Shown here: positions 55,948-64,000 of the stretch, piece by piece
Layout: each line of letters opens with the position of its first letter
Position numbering within the stretch: the first letter of the stretch is position 1
DNA from: Companilactobacillus paralimentarius DSM 13238 = JCM 10415
GTDB taxonomy: Bacteria; Bacillota; Bacilli; Lactobacillales; Lactobacillaceae
Direction: 5' to 3'
NCBI RefSeq assembly: GCF_001434985.1
Contig: NZ_AZES01000165.1
Location: 49,784 to 113,783 of the forward strand
Length of the DNA: 64,000 nt
Program-made: the position numbers and the translations under genes
The notes under the pieces: model-generated
What the model saw: the letters and a program-made list of their open reading frames with translations, nothing else
Database searches by the model: none
What the model was told of the DNA's origin: nothing

Positions 55948-58362
55948 TTATTTATAAATGCTGGATAAATCATATAGGGTACCTGATTGACCAGGGCCAC
56001 CCATTCCGCCGCCCATTGATGGACCACTTGATTTACCAGATTTCTTCATCTTCTTTAATTGTTTCTTAGTTAATTTCTTCGTACCAGTTGGTTTCTTCGT
56101 ACCACTTGGCTTCTTCATACCACTTGGTGCACCACTATTGCCGTTAGGTGCAGTGTTACCTTTTGTACCTGATGGCTTTTTACTTGGTTTAGAACCACTT
56201 GGTGGAGTTTGACCGGATGGTGCTTTGCCACTAGCCATACTGCCACTTTGACCACTACCGTTAGGAGTTGGAGCATTAGTAGAAGAATTCTCAGTCTTCG
56301 AAGAGACTGTTACTGAACTAGATGCTACTTGGTTATTATTGGAACTACTTAATTTAACCTTCTTAGCATGTTTCTTAATCCAACTGACAATCTCGTTATT
56401 AGAGCCGCCAGTCTTACCACCAGAGTAGTAATACTTCAGCTTACCTTCTTTAACTAACTTCTTAAATTGTTTCAATGTGATAGCCTTATCGGTACCATTG
56501 AAACCACCCATTGCCATAACAGCCTTACCTGTTGCAATAATATATGGGGCGGCAGTACTAGAATCATCAGTGGCAAAAAGATATTCGGCATTACCTTGAT
56601 GTTTTTCCAAATACTTAAGCAAAGTTGAATCAGTTTGGGAATTACCCATTCCGCCGCCACCACCAGCGGAAGATAATAACGATGGACCCGCACTAGGAAT
56701 ACCATCACTAGAACCAGCCAATGTTGGTGTTAATGACCAATAACTAGGTGCCAACATAATTAAAATTAAAGCAATTGCTGGCCAAATACGTTTATTATTT
56801 AGCTTAATAGCAATCCAAGGAAGAACAAACAGTGGGATAGAAATAATGATTCCGGCAATCAACAAGATCCATGCCAAAGTTGGATAATAATCCGTTAAAT
56901 ACCAGGCCTGTAGAATACTTGTTGAAAGAATTGCTAATGGCAAAAGCATTGCCCAAAGCGATTTCTCACGCCACTGTCGAATCATTGTAAAAATTCCAAT
57001 TCCGGCTAAAACCGCAATGGCTGGAGCTAACATAATTGTATAGTAAGGATGGAAGAAACTAGCAACTGAGAAGAATCCAGCTACAGGAACTAACCAGCCA
57101 ACCCAAAGCCAAAGTTCTTTTCTTTGAGCATTGAGTGAGTACCATTTCTTCATCTTTGAGCCACGATAGTAGGCAAAACTAGATATTAATCCAAATAAAG
57201 CAATTAATAATAACCAACTAATTTGTGGTCCCAATTCTTTTTGGAATAATCTAAATGGTCCAGCGGTACCAATATTGAAAGCACCACCACCGGCGCCACC
57301 AGTGCCTGCACCACCACCTTTTTGACTATTTCCTCCAGGTTGTCCTTGTCCTTTACTACCTGATGGTATTTTAGGTGCACCATTAGATTTACCTGATTTA
57401 GATGGTGGATTTCCCATCTTAGAACTACTTTTACTCTTAGACCCACTTGGTGGGGTCATTGATTTACTACTCTTCTTAGAACTGGACATCCCTGGAAAAG
57501 CTCCACCAGTACCAGTTGTCTGTCCTAGTAATCTCTCAGTTCCGTTATAACCAAAAGCCAACTCCAAAGCAGAGTTAGTTTCCGAGCCACCTTCATAAGG
57601 ACGATTATTCGAATTAGTCATGTCGACTGACAAAGGCCAAATCAACGTGAAAATTGCCAAGAAAACCGTTGCTATAGATAAATGAACCAATTTCTTTTTC
57701 CATTTAACATCACTAGCAATCCAATAATACAAATAGAGTGCAGGTAAGACCATAAAAGCTTGTAACATTTTAATATTGAAAGAAAAACCAATTAAAGCAA
57801 AACCAATCCAGACATAGCGTTGTTGCTTACTTAAAACAGCTTTTTGAACGAACCAAACTGATAGTAACAGGAAGAATACCAATGTAGCATCCATATTATT
57901 AGTTCTTGAATCTGCTACAACGATTGGTGTCAATGTCATGATCAATGCAGCTAAACGAGCTGGAACTTTACCAAATTTTTTTTGAACCATGTTGTAAATT
58001 AGATATACCGAACCAATTCCAAATAAAATTGACGGTAAAACAACACTCCATCCATGAACTCCAAAAATTTTGGCACTGATAGTCATAAACCATAATGCTA
58101 CTGGTGGTTTATCAACCGTTATAAAACCGGCCGGATCAAAACTGGCATACCAGAAATTCTTGAAACTCTTTGTCATACTAACAATTGCTGCTGTATAGAA
58201 ATTATTAGCTTCACCTGCTTCCCAAATATTCCAGGCATACAAGAATGCTGCTAAAATTAAAATAGCAATCAACCAATAGTCATACTTAATATTTCTCAAT
58301 TTATGTAGAAAACTATTATGTTCATTTTTTTGAACACGACTAGATTCTTTTGATTCCATCAT
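55948..58362 (-). CDS. ykcB: YkcB-like GT39/ArnT-type membrane glycosyltransferase with low-complexity inserts
   Basis: This 804-aa polytopic GT-C glycosyltransferase has its catalytic loop at the end of TM1: EANNFYTAAI and DPAGFITVDKPPVALW (residues 77-91). About 11-12 helices follow. Two regions are of low complexity: residues 291-361 (Ser/Lys/Pro then Gly) and 673-804 (Ser/Thr/Gly/Pro/Lys), the second ending in a Gly/Met stretch. In Bacillus YkcB works with the GT2 partner YkcC, probably to transfer a sugar from undecaprenyl phosphate to a wall polymer. The partner here is the frameshifted gene directly downstream. ATG at 58362 follows AGGGGAAG. A two-component system is divergent. Confidence 0.88.
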   Translation of the reverse strand: MMESKESSRVQKNEHNSFLHKLRNIKYDYWLIAILILAAFLYAWNIWEAGEANNFYTAAIVSMTKSFKNFWYASFDPAGFITVDKPPVALWFMTISAKIFGVHGWSVVLPSILFGIGSVYLIYNMVQKKFGKVPARLAALIMTLTPIVVADSRTNNMDATLVFFLLLSVWFVQKAVLSKQQRYVWIGFALIGFSFNIKMLQAFMVLPALYLYYWIASDVKWKKKLVHLSIATVFLAIFTLIWPLSVDMTNSNNRPYEGGSETNSALELAFGYNGTERLLGQTTGTGGAFPGMSSSKKSSKSMTPPSGSKSKSSSKMGNPPSKSGKSNGAPKIPSGSKGQGQPGGNSQKGGGAGTGGAGGGAFNIGTAGPFRLFQKELGPQISWLLLIALFGLISSFAYYRGSKMKKWYSLNAQRKELWLWVGWLVPVAGFFSVASFFHPYYTIMLAPAIAVLAGIGIFTMIRQWREKSLWAMLLPLAILSTSILQAWYLTDYYPTLAWILLIAGIIISIPLFVLPWIAIKLNNKRIWPAIALILIMLAPSYWSLTPTLAGSSDGIPSAGPSLLSSAGGGGGMGNSQTDSTLLKYLEKHQGNAEYLFATDDSSTAAPYIIATGKAVMAMGGFNGTDKAITLKQFKKLVKEGKLKYYYSGGKTGGSNNEIVSWIKKHAKKVKLSSSNNNQVASSSVTVSSKTENSSTNAPTPNGSGQSGSMASGKAPSGQTPPSGSKPSKKPSGTKGNTAPNGNSGAPSGMKKPSGTKKPTGTKKLTKKQLKKMKKSGKSSGPSMGGGMGGPGQSGTLYDLSSIYK

Positions 58363-58378
58363 CTATCTTCCCCTATCT

Positions 58379-58456
58379 CTAAAAAGCTATATTGATTAAA
58401 AAACAAATGACTGAATAAACTAGAATCGATAATAAAATCGGTTGTAAATTTTTCAT
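58379..58456 (-). CDS. Tiny 25-residue membrane peptide
   Basis: The frame encodes MKNLQPILLSILVYSVICFL and then INIAF: a basic start, then a single hydrophobic helix with one Cys. AAAGGAA lies 8 nt before the ATG, and the stop lies 16 nt before the ykcB start. It would be the first gene of the ykcB-ykcC operon. It may be a membrane micro-protein or an unexpressed coincidence. Only the ribosome binding site, position and hydrophobicity support it. Confidence 0.5.
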   Translation of the reverse strand: MKNLQPILLSILVYSVICFLINIAF

Positions 58457-58503
58457 CTGTTCAATTCCTTTCTTAACGACAGGAACAAGATTAGACAAAC
58501 TAG

Positions 58504-58525
58504 CTTAAATTAAGCTTAAATTAAA
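58504..58525. promoter_or_regulatory. Tandem 11-bp repeats, likely response-regulator box
   Basis: CTTAAATTAAG (58504-58514) is followed at once by CTTAAATTAAA (58515-58525), an 11-bp period. OmpR-family regulators bind tandem repeats of this spacing. It lies between the two-component system and the divergent ykcB operon. Confidence 0.6.
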
Positions 58526-58572
58526 ATTTATGTTTTATATTTAATTGGTAGAATTTGTAAAAGGAGATTTTT

Positions 58573-59265
58573 ATGTCAAATAATATTAGAATTTTAGTTG
58601 TAGAGGATGATGAAAATTTAGCAAGCAATATTGCTACTTTTTTATCAGATTTTTCTGAAGTTGATATTGAAAGTGATGGTTTAAGTGGAAAATTTGCTGC
58701 TACCGAAAATGTTTATGATCTAATTATTTTGGATATCATGTTGCCTGAAATGAACGGCTATGATGTGTTAAAAAATATTAGGACTGATGGCATCAACACT
58801 CCTGTTTTAATTTTGACCGCCAAAGCTGAATTAGATGATAAGGTTCATGGTTTTAATTTGGGAGCAGATGACTATCTGACTAAACCATTTCATCGTGAGG
58901 AATTATTAGTACGAGTTAAAGCTTTATTAAAAAGAAGTGGTGCTTTAACGGATGATTCCACCATTAAGATTAATAATTTGGAAGTAAATTTAAATAATCA
59001 TGAAATACTTGCCGACCAACAAAAAATTGAATTAAACGTTAAAGAATATGATTTACTAGTTTATTTATTACAAAATAAAAATACTATTCTGACTAAAGAT
59101 CAAATTTTTGAACGTATTTGGGGTTTTGACTCTGATACTTCAATTACAGTTGTCGAAGTTTATATGAGTAATCTACGTAAAAAATTACGTCCTTCAGGCA
59201 ATGATAATTTAATCAAAACTATTAGAAATGTTGGGTATATTTTCCAAGATGAAAATGAAATCTAA
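58573..59265 (+). CDS. OmpR-family response regulator
   Basis: This 230-aa regulator has a receiver domain (ILVVEDDENLA; phosphorylated Asp54 in IILDIMLPEMNGYD; the TAKAEL and KPF switch residues) and a C-terminal winged helix (KEYDLLVYLLQN, VVEVYMSNLRKKL, NVGYIF). AAGGAG precedes the ATG. It overlaps the kinase gene by 17 nt and is divergent from the ykcB operon, whose promoter region contains tandem repeats it may bind. The signal is unknown. Confidence 0.94.
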   Translation: MSNNIRILVVEDDENLASNIATFLSDFSEVDIESDGLSGKFAATENVYDLIILDIMLPEMNGYDVLKNIRTDGINTPVLILTAKAELDDKVHGFNLGADDYLTKPFHREELLVRVKALLKRSGALTDDSTIKINNLEVNLNNHEILADQQKIELNVKEYDLLVYLLQNKNTILTKDQIFERIWGFDSDTSITVVEVYMSNLRKKLRPSGNDNLIKTIRNVGYIFQDENEI

Positions 59266-60580
59266 ACAAAGCACTATTACTCGTCGACAACAATTCAAAT
59301 TATTTCTTTCAATCATGGCCGCCTTTGCCATCCTTTTCTTAACTTTGGGATTGATTATTTTTAATCTTTTTCAATCATCTACTTATAAGAGTATTGATAA
59401 AGATATTAAGATTGAAATGGCCTCTGTTAAAAAACAGCCTAGTATAAAACAGGATGATTCTCCCATGGGACCGCATAATCCAAATAATCAATTTGAAAGC
59501 AAAAAAAAGGAACCCAGTCCCAAGGCTCCTTTTCAGGCTTCAATTTTAGTTTTTGATAACAATGGCAAATTGCTAAATAAATCGAGTTTAGGAAATCGTT
59601 ATTCTATACTAAAAAATATAAAATTAAATAAAAAAGCTCTTAATAAAAAACAAACTTTACTTGTTAAGAATATGAATTTCCGTTCAATATTAATAAAAGT
59701 CTCAAAAAATAATAATAATCCAATGTACGCTGGTCATTATGTTTTGATCATGCAAAACATTGATACACAAATTCAAGCTATGAATAATTTCATTAAAATT
59801 TTGTCACTCACCTTCTTCATTTTTTGGGTTATTGCTTTAGTGGTTTCTTATTTTCTAGCTCGTATTAATATGTTACCAATCGTTAAGTCCTGGAAACAAC
59901 AGACCGAATTCGTCAATGATGCTGCCCACGAACTAAGAACACCTTTGACAATCATTCAAGGTAAACTAGAGTATATGCTGACTAGGCCAAATAAAAAAAT
60001 CATTGACGAAGCTGAATCAATTTCAGTTTCACTTGATGAAGTTAGTCGTCTTAATAATTTAACGAATAATCTGTTAGATTTGGCAAGATTTGATCAAGCT
60101 ACAACAGAACTGCATTTTGAATATACTCAACCAGAATTCTTTCTTAAAGATCCAATTGAACCCTTCAAAGATATTATCAATTCACAATCTAAGGTCTTTC
60201 AAATTAACCTTTATCACCATCCTACACTCTATTTGGATCGTGATAAAATCAAACAACTGTTAATTATTCTTTTAGACAATGCCACTAAATACACGCCTAA
60301 AAATGGAACCATCAGGATCTATGATCAAGTTGAAGGTTCTAAATATCAATTCATCATTTCTGATACTGGTGCTGGTATTCTTGACGCTGATAAGCAAAAA
60401 GTCTTCCATCGCTTTTATCGCGTTGATAAATCACGCAACCAAAGCAGTGGTGGACATGGATTGGGCTTAGCAATTGCCAAACAGATTGTAGAAAATCACC
60501 ATGGTAGAATTTTTATTCAAGATAACCTACCACACGGCAGTGAGTTTGTCGTTGAATTGCCAATCAAAAAAAATCATTAA
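59249..60580 (+). CDS. Membrane sensor histidine kinase
   Basis: Approximately 443 aa: an N-terminal basic segment, TM1 (about 20-44), an extracellular sensor of about 140 residues, TM2 (about 184-204), no clear HAMP, then the H-box NDAAHELRTPLTI with the phosphoacceptor His, N-box LLDNATKYTP, G1 SDTGAGI and G2 GGHGLGLAIAKQI. The sensor contains polar and Pro/Lys-rich stretches. The start is ambiguous: ATG at 59249 or 59255; the upstream ATGs have no better sites. It partners the overlapping response regulator and probably senses envelope state. Confidence 0.92.
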   Translation: MKMKSKQSTITRRQQFKLFLSIMAAFAILFLTLGLIIFNLFQSSTYKSIDKDIKIEMASVKKQPSIKQDDSPMGPHNPNNQFESKKKEPSPKAPFQASILVFDNNGKLLNKSSLGNRYSILKNIKLNKKALNKKQTLLVKNMNFRSILIKVSKNNNNPMYAGHYVLIMQNIDTQIQAMNNFIKILSLTFFIFWVIALVVSYFLARINMLPIVKSWKQQTEFVNDAAHELRTPLTIIQGKLEYMLTRPNKKIIDEAESISVSLDEVSRLNNLTNNLLDLARFDQATTELHFEYTQPEFFLKDPIEPFKDIINSQSKVFQINLYHHPTLYLDRDKIKQLLIILLDNATKYTPKNGTIRIYDQVEGSKYQFIISDTGAGILDADKQKVFHRFYRVDKSRNQSSGGHGLGLAIAKQIVENHHGRIFIQDNLPHGSEFVVELPIKKNH

Positions 60581-60609
60581 AAAAATGGCTTCCTTTACTA
60601 CTTATTCCA

Positions 60610-60669
60610 AGCAGTATCTATTTAGAGACGTAATTACATACGCCTATTCTAAATAGATACTGCTATTTT
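60610..60669. terminator. Terminator after the histidine kinase gene
   Basis: A 17-bp perfect stem (60610-60626 with 60648-60664) and a 21-nt loop, followed by Ts. Its outer arms resemble those of 29916-29959. Confidence 0.8.
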
Positions 60670-60907
60670 TATTTTTAAAATTTGACAAAATTTTCGAAAG
60701 AACCACATTAATACTTATTTATCACAATTATTTTTTTTATTTCTTATATAACAACCCCTCAAAAGAACGTATTTTATTAATATTTTTAATATGTTTTTTA
60801 ATATTTTGCACTTCATTTCACAAAAAAATGACTCTATTAATTTGAATCAGAAAAAAGTTATTCAGATGATAAGATATCAAAATCATGTTTGAGGGAGTGC
60901 TGCTTAT
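60670..60907 (+). other. AT-rich upstream region of the surface protein gene
   Basis: No gene is seen in 240 bases. It is very rich in A/T tracts. TTGAAT (60842-60847) with GATGAT (60865-60870) is a weak promoter candidate at 17 nt. GAGGGAG precedes the ATG. Confidence 0.4.
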
Positions 60908-63826
60908 ATGAAAATTAAAAACATACCTTTACTATGCTTATTGTACTTTTTAAGCATTCTTTTTTTATGCTTTAAACCTACTACCACGGTTAAAGCTGCA
61001 CCAATGACTGATGCTGATGTTGCAGAACAATATCAACATAAGGAAAATACCGAATTAATCATCAGTTATGTCCTAGAAGAAAAAAAAGAATTGATATTGA
61101 AGACAGATGTCAAAGATATGCTTGATATCGACGCTTTAAAAGAAGAACTTGGTGAATCCAATGTAACAGTTGATAACGAAAAATTAGAAACCACCGTTAC
61201 TTTGAATAAACCTAACACCAATTCTTTCAAACTTTTCGTCAATAATAAAAAACCATTCCAATTATCTGTATTAAAGCCTAACGGTGAAAATATCTTTGAT
61301 TATGAATTAAATCAACCTGAAAAGTATTCTGGTGAAACACCCGAAGTTGACGATGCTGCAGATGATGCTAGCGAAGCTGGTTGGACATTTGCAGAACATC
61401 TTCGTGTCAGCGAAGGTCCCATTAAAGAATATTCTGATGGAACTAGCACTCGCCCCTATCTTTACTTTGGGGATTATAATTATGCTATCCGTCGTGCCTC
61501 TGTCAGTGATTCCTATGAGCCTAGTGGTAAATCTCGTGTAAATAGTTTAACTGCTGCTGGTTCTGCCATTCTTTACGCCGAAAAAGGTAGTCGTATTTTG
61601 GATGGTCCTACTGCTCCAGGTAATCATATTTTTACTGATCATTACGGTGATAATCAAAAAGGAGACTATGATTCACCTGATATCATCAATATGGGTCTTT
61701 CTCCATTAGGAATCGAAGACCGTCCCAACGGATCACCCAGAACTTTTATTTCTAATGATTTATTTAACTACGTTGTATCATCAGATGGTGTCGGTGTCCC
61801 TGGTACTTCTGGCCCTAACAAACTAGGTCAAAGTTACTCTATGCTAGATACACCAAAGTTTTATTATCGAACTAATCCACAGACTGGCTTGGAAGAACAA
61901 AAAATAGTTTTCAAACAAAAAGCCTACTTTGTTGATAAAAAGCATCGTCCCAACCCAGAGATTACTACCACTATCAAACTTAGTTTCAATAAAATGGGAC
62001 GTGTCGTTACCAATATTAAATTTAAAAATACTGGTAAAGAACTCTTTAAAAATTTCATTGGTTTCTCTAACCATGATCTATCATTAAATGAAGACAATAA
62101 AGAAGTTACCGATACTAAAGGTCGTCGAATTGGTAACTATTTAAAATTACGTACTTTAGGTAATGGTCGTGGTATGTACATGCAATCGGAAGACAACCGT
62201 GTACGTACTAGTTATTTCACAAATCAAACTAATGGACCTGACGCCTGGGCTGCCCGCTCTTCAAGTAGTTCTTATATAGCTACCAAAGGTTACAGTTATA
62301 ATCCAGGTTTAATTGGTGTTGTTGCCTTTAGAGAAAGATATTATCCATGGAAAATTGGTAAACCTAAAGATTCTGGTTTCCCACTATATATCCCTACCAA
62401 ATATCACAATAAAAAGACAAAACACTTTACCTCTCCTTACGTACCTGAACACTTATTTAATGCTTTCAATGATCAATACGATGCTGGTGACTCAAAAAGA
62501 ACTGATGATGCTGGTGGAAGACTGGGAGCTGCGGAGGATGAAAGTACCTGGGACGCTGGTTTAACCATGAGAACTGCTCCACAAGATTTATCCGTTGGTA
62601 AAACAGTTGAAATGGAATATACATCTCAGATTGACGTAAAAGGAAAAACTTTTAGTCCCGTTATTCAATTAGATTTGAATGGTACTGATGATAATCCTCA
62701 AATCTTGCCAATCAGTCAAAATGAATTACCTTTAACTAGTTTGTGGTATGACTTTGATAGTACGGATGTAACAATGTACTATTCCATTGATAGTGAAGAT
62801 CCTGAAGACTTCAAAGTACTATTTGATGCTAAACAATCTGATAAAGAAGCTATTGTTGGTAAACATCATGAAATCAAGGATCAAAAGGTCTCTCTTAATG
62901 ATTTCAAAGAAAACAAACACAAACTTCGCTTTTATATGAAGGATAAAGAAGGCAACATTTCTAACGTCAAAGAACATGTCATTAAATTCAAAAAGCCAGC
63001 AACTGTCGAACCACAAATCAGTGTAGTTTCTCCTGGTTCTTCTAAAAAAGAACCACACAATCCGATGATGCACAAAATGACACTTGAAGGATATTGGAAC
63101 GATAAAGACAGTAAGTTAATCAAAAGTATTTCTTATATAGTTGATGACGGTGAAGAAAAAACACTCAGTGAAGATTTAGATAATCCCCAATTGGGTGAAT
63201 CTAATTCTTGGAAACTTGAAGATTTAGATATCAAAAATTGTAATGATTTCGATGTCCATACGATTGAAATGCGAATTGTTGATACTGAAGATCATATAGG
63301 AAATGATTTCTTCTACTTCCGCCACGTTGCAGGTAGTCTAATTTTAACGGCACCCGAACAAATTGACTTTGGTACCATCTCCGTTTCACCTACTACTGAA
63401 AGTATGACTCAACCAAAAATTGATGAAGGAAACGTCATTTTAGACGATTATCGTGAAAAAGATTCTAACCCGATTGCCATTAGCCTTTCAATGAGTAAGT
63501 TTTATCAAGAAGAGACAGAAAATCACAATGATGAAGACAACGGGGATGATTCTGGTTCCTCCAACGATCCTGATCGAAGAATCGTTGACGCTGACAGAAA
63601 GTACCTTCTTCATGATGTCTACTGGAAAAATAAAAAAGTTAATAGTAGTAACATCATTATTGGTAAATCTACTGGTAAAACCGGATTCGAATGGGAATAT
63701 ACTACTGACTTTACTAAACGAATTTTGAAGAATCTTAGAATTGGTTTCCGTACAGGTACTACTGGTTCTCCTGATGGTAATTATGTTAGTCACTGGACAT
63801 GGCAAACTGTTGATTCAATTAAATAA
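60908..63826 (+). CDS. Large secreted surface protein, WxL-like C terminus
   Basis: This 972-aa protein has an N-terminal signal peptide (KIKNIPLLCLLYFLSILFLC, cleavage probably after VKA). It has no LPXTG. A large central region (about 150-580) contains beta-rich repeats with many Gly/Asn turns. Sequences around residue 670-780 look like Ig-like linkers (LKPASVEP-type motifs such as KPATVEPQISVV). The last 160 residues (GSLILTAPEQIDFGTISV, VILDDYREKDSNPIAISLSM, ending SHWTWQTVDS) follow the layout of WxL domains, which bind peptidoglycan non-covalently, but the first W-x-L is replaced. It is the first gene after the two-component system. An IS30 fragment follows. The assignment as WxL-like is tentative. 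Confidence 0.72.
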   Translation: MKIKNIPLLCLLYFLSILFLCFKPTTTVKAAPMTDADVAEQYQHKENTELIISYVLEEKKELILKTDVKDMLDIDALKEELGESNVTVDNEKLETTVTLNKPNTNSFKLFVNNKKPFQLSVLKPNGENIFDYELNQPEKYSGETPEVDDAADDASEAGWTFAEHLRVSEGPIKEYSDGTSTRPYLYFGDYNYAIRRASVSDSYEPSGKSRVNSLTAAGSAILYAEKGSRILDGPTAPGNHIFTDHYGDNQKGDYDSPDIINMGLSPLGIEDRPNGSPRTFISNDLFNYVVSSDGVGVPGTSGPNKLGQSYSMLDTPKFYYRTNPQTGLEEQKIVFKQKAYFVDKKHRPNPEITTTIKLSFNKMGRVVTNIKFKNTGKELFKNFIGFSNHDLSLNEDNKEVTDTKGRRIGNYLKLRTLGNGRGMYMQSEDNRVRTSYFTNQTNGPDAWAARSSSSSYIATKGYSYNPGLIGVVAFRERYYPWKIGKPKDSGFPLYIPTKYHNKKTKHFTSPYVPEHLFNAFNDQYDAGDSKRTDDAGGRLGAAEDESTWDAGLTMRTAPQDLSVGKTVEMEYTSQIDVKGKTFSPVIQLDLNGTDDNPQILPISQNELPLTSLWYDFDSTDVTMYYSIDSEDPEDFKVLFDAKQSDKEAIVGKHHEIKDQKVSLNDFKENKHKLRFYMKDKEGNISNVKEHVIKFKKPATVEPQISVVSPGSSKKEPHNPMMHKMTLEGYWNDKDSKLIKSISYIVDDGEEKTLSEDLDNPQLGESNSWKLEDLDIKNCNDFDVHTIEMRIVDTEDHIGNDFFYFRHVAGSLILTAPEQIDFGTISVSPTTESMTQPKIDEGNVILDDYREKDSNPIAISLSMSKFYQEETENHNDEDNGDDSGSSNDPDRRIVDADRKYLLHDVYWKNKKVNSSNIIIGKSTGKTGFEWEYTTDFTKRILKNLRIGFRTGTTGSPDGNYVSHWTWQTVDSIK

Positions 63827-63937
63827 TAAAAAAGATGACAAAATTTACAATCCGAAAATTTCAATAACAAGTTAGCCACTTGGACAAAATAAATTGAATC
63901 CAAGTGATATCAGTATTTGAAGTTTATAAATATGTCT

Positions 63938-64000
63938 TTAAGCACCACAGGAACTAGCAAAGAGTTCTTGTGGCGTTTTATAGTTCAATAACTTTCTAGG
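63938..64000 (-). CDS. IS30-family transposase, C-terminal end (partial)
   Basis: The minus-strand frame reads PRKLLNYKTPQELFASSCGA then a stop (TAA at 63940-63938). RPRKxLxxxTPxE is the conserved C-terminal signature of IS30-family transposases (the NxRPRKTLxWxTP block). The rest of the element lies beyond base 64000. The left end of the IS should lie near 63840-63937, where an 8-bp inverted repeat CACTTGGA/TCCAAGTG is seen, but I could not fix the exact boundary. Confidence 0.8.
   Translation of the reverse strand, partial: PRKLLNYKTPQELFASSCGA

Noticed and set aside
63943..63975. Terminator hairpin after the surface protein gene
   Set aside because: It encodes the C terminus of an IS30-type transposase on the other strand (PRKLLNYKTPQELF), which explains the sequence better; the T run is also weak.
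1..64000. CRISPR arrays, phage or plasmid modules, toxin-antitoxin pairs
   Set aside because: No regularly spaced direct repeats, no integrase, replication or Cas genes, and no recognisable toxin-antitoxin pair were seen; the only mobile DNA is the partial IS30 transposase.

Overview
The window is AT-rich chromosomal DNA from a low-GC Gram-positive bacterium, most likely a member of the Lactobacillaceae. A Companilactobacillus-like relative is plausible, but the genus is an inference I could not test. Supporting signs are strong AGGAGG ribosome binding sites, T-box leaders on thrS and argS, a CcpA cre site, MerR, GlnR and PurR-type sites, PrsA, EcsAB and YhaMNO, and the Firmicutes gene orders polA-mutM-coaE-nrdR-dnaB-dnaI-thrS, infC-rpmI-rplT and yqeG-yqeH-yhbY-nadD-yqeK.

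Layout. Bases 1-4.1 kb hold ribosome assembly and NAD genes (yqeK end, nadD, yhbY, yqeH, yqeG) and the infC-rpmI-rplT operon behind an L20-type leader; infC appears to start at ATA. At 4.2-11 kb an accessory block sits between infC and thrS: an SDR oxidoreductase divergent from a MerR regulator, a beta-helix protein of unknown role, an APC amino acid permease, and a threonine dehydratase/alanine dehydrogenase pair behind a cre-overlapped promoter. At 11.3-20.4 kb are thrS with its T-box and the replication/repair operon. At 20.5-40.7 kb are an MFS transporter, murC-ytpR-thioredoxin, trmB-ecsB-ecsA, hit, prsA, a second YqeK-like HD protein, yhaO-yhaN-yhaM, a class A PBP with a YheA-type protein, a pseudouridine synthase, a UbiA/MenA prenyltransferase and argS with its T-box. 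At 41-42.5 kb are a tRNA-Gly(CCC), a lipoprotein and two small unlisted proteins.

Accessory region of most interest. At 42.5-50.9 kb is a six-gene exopolysaccharide operon of the ydaJKLMN (Bacillus) / pss (Listeria) type. It has a GH8-like lipoprotein, a polytopic membrane protein, a DUF2334 protein, a processive GT2 synthase without a PilZ domain, a BcsB-like subunit, and a membrane-bound degenerate GGDEF protein. The last has lost the GGDEF motif but keeps the RxxD I-site at the correct spacing, so it is probably the c-di-GMP receptor. The BcsB-like gene is split by a one-base frameshift in an A run. At 51.4-51.5 kb I see a candidate small RNA with a C-rich loop on the minus strand.

Right end. 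After a MerR regulator, glnA and guaC, a ykcC/ykcB-type glycosyltransferase pair (the GT2 also frameshifted near its C terminus) faces a two-component system across an intergenic region holding tandem 11-bp repeats and a 25-residue membrane peptide gene. A 972-residue secreted surface protein with a WxL-like C terminus follows. The last 63 bases encode the C-terminal end of an IS30-family transposase.
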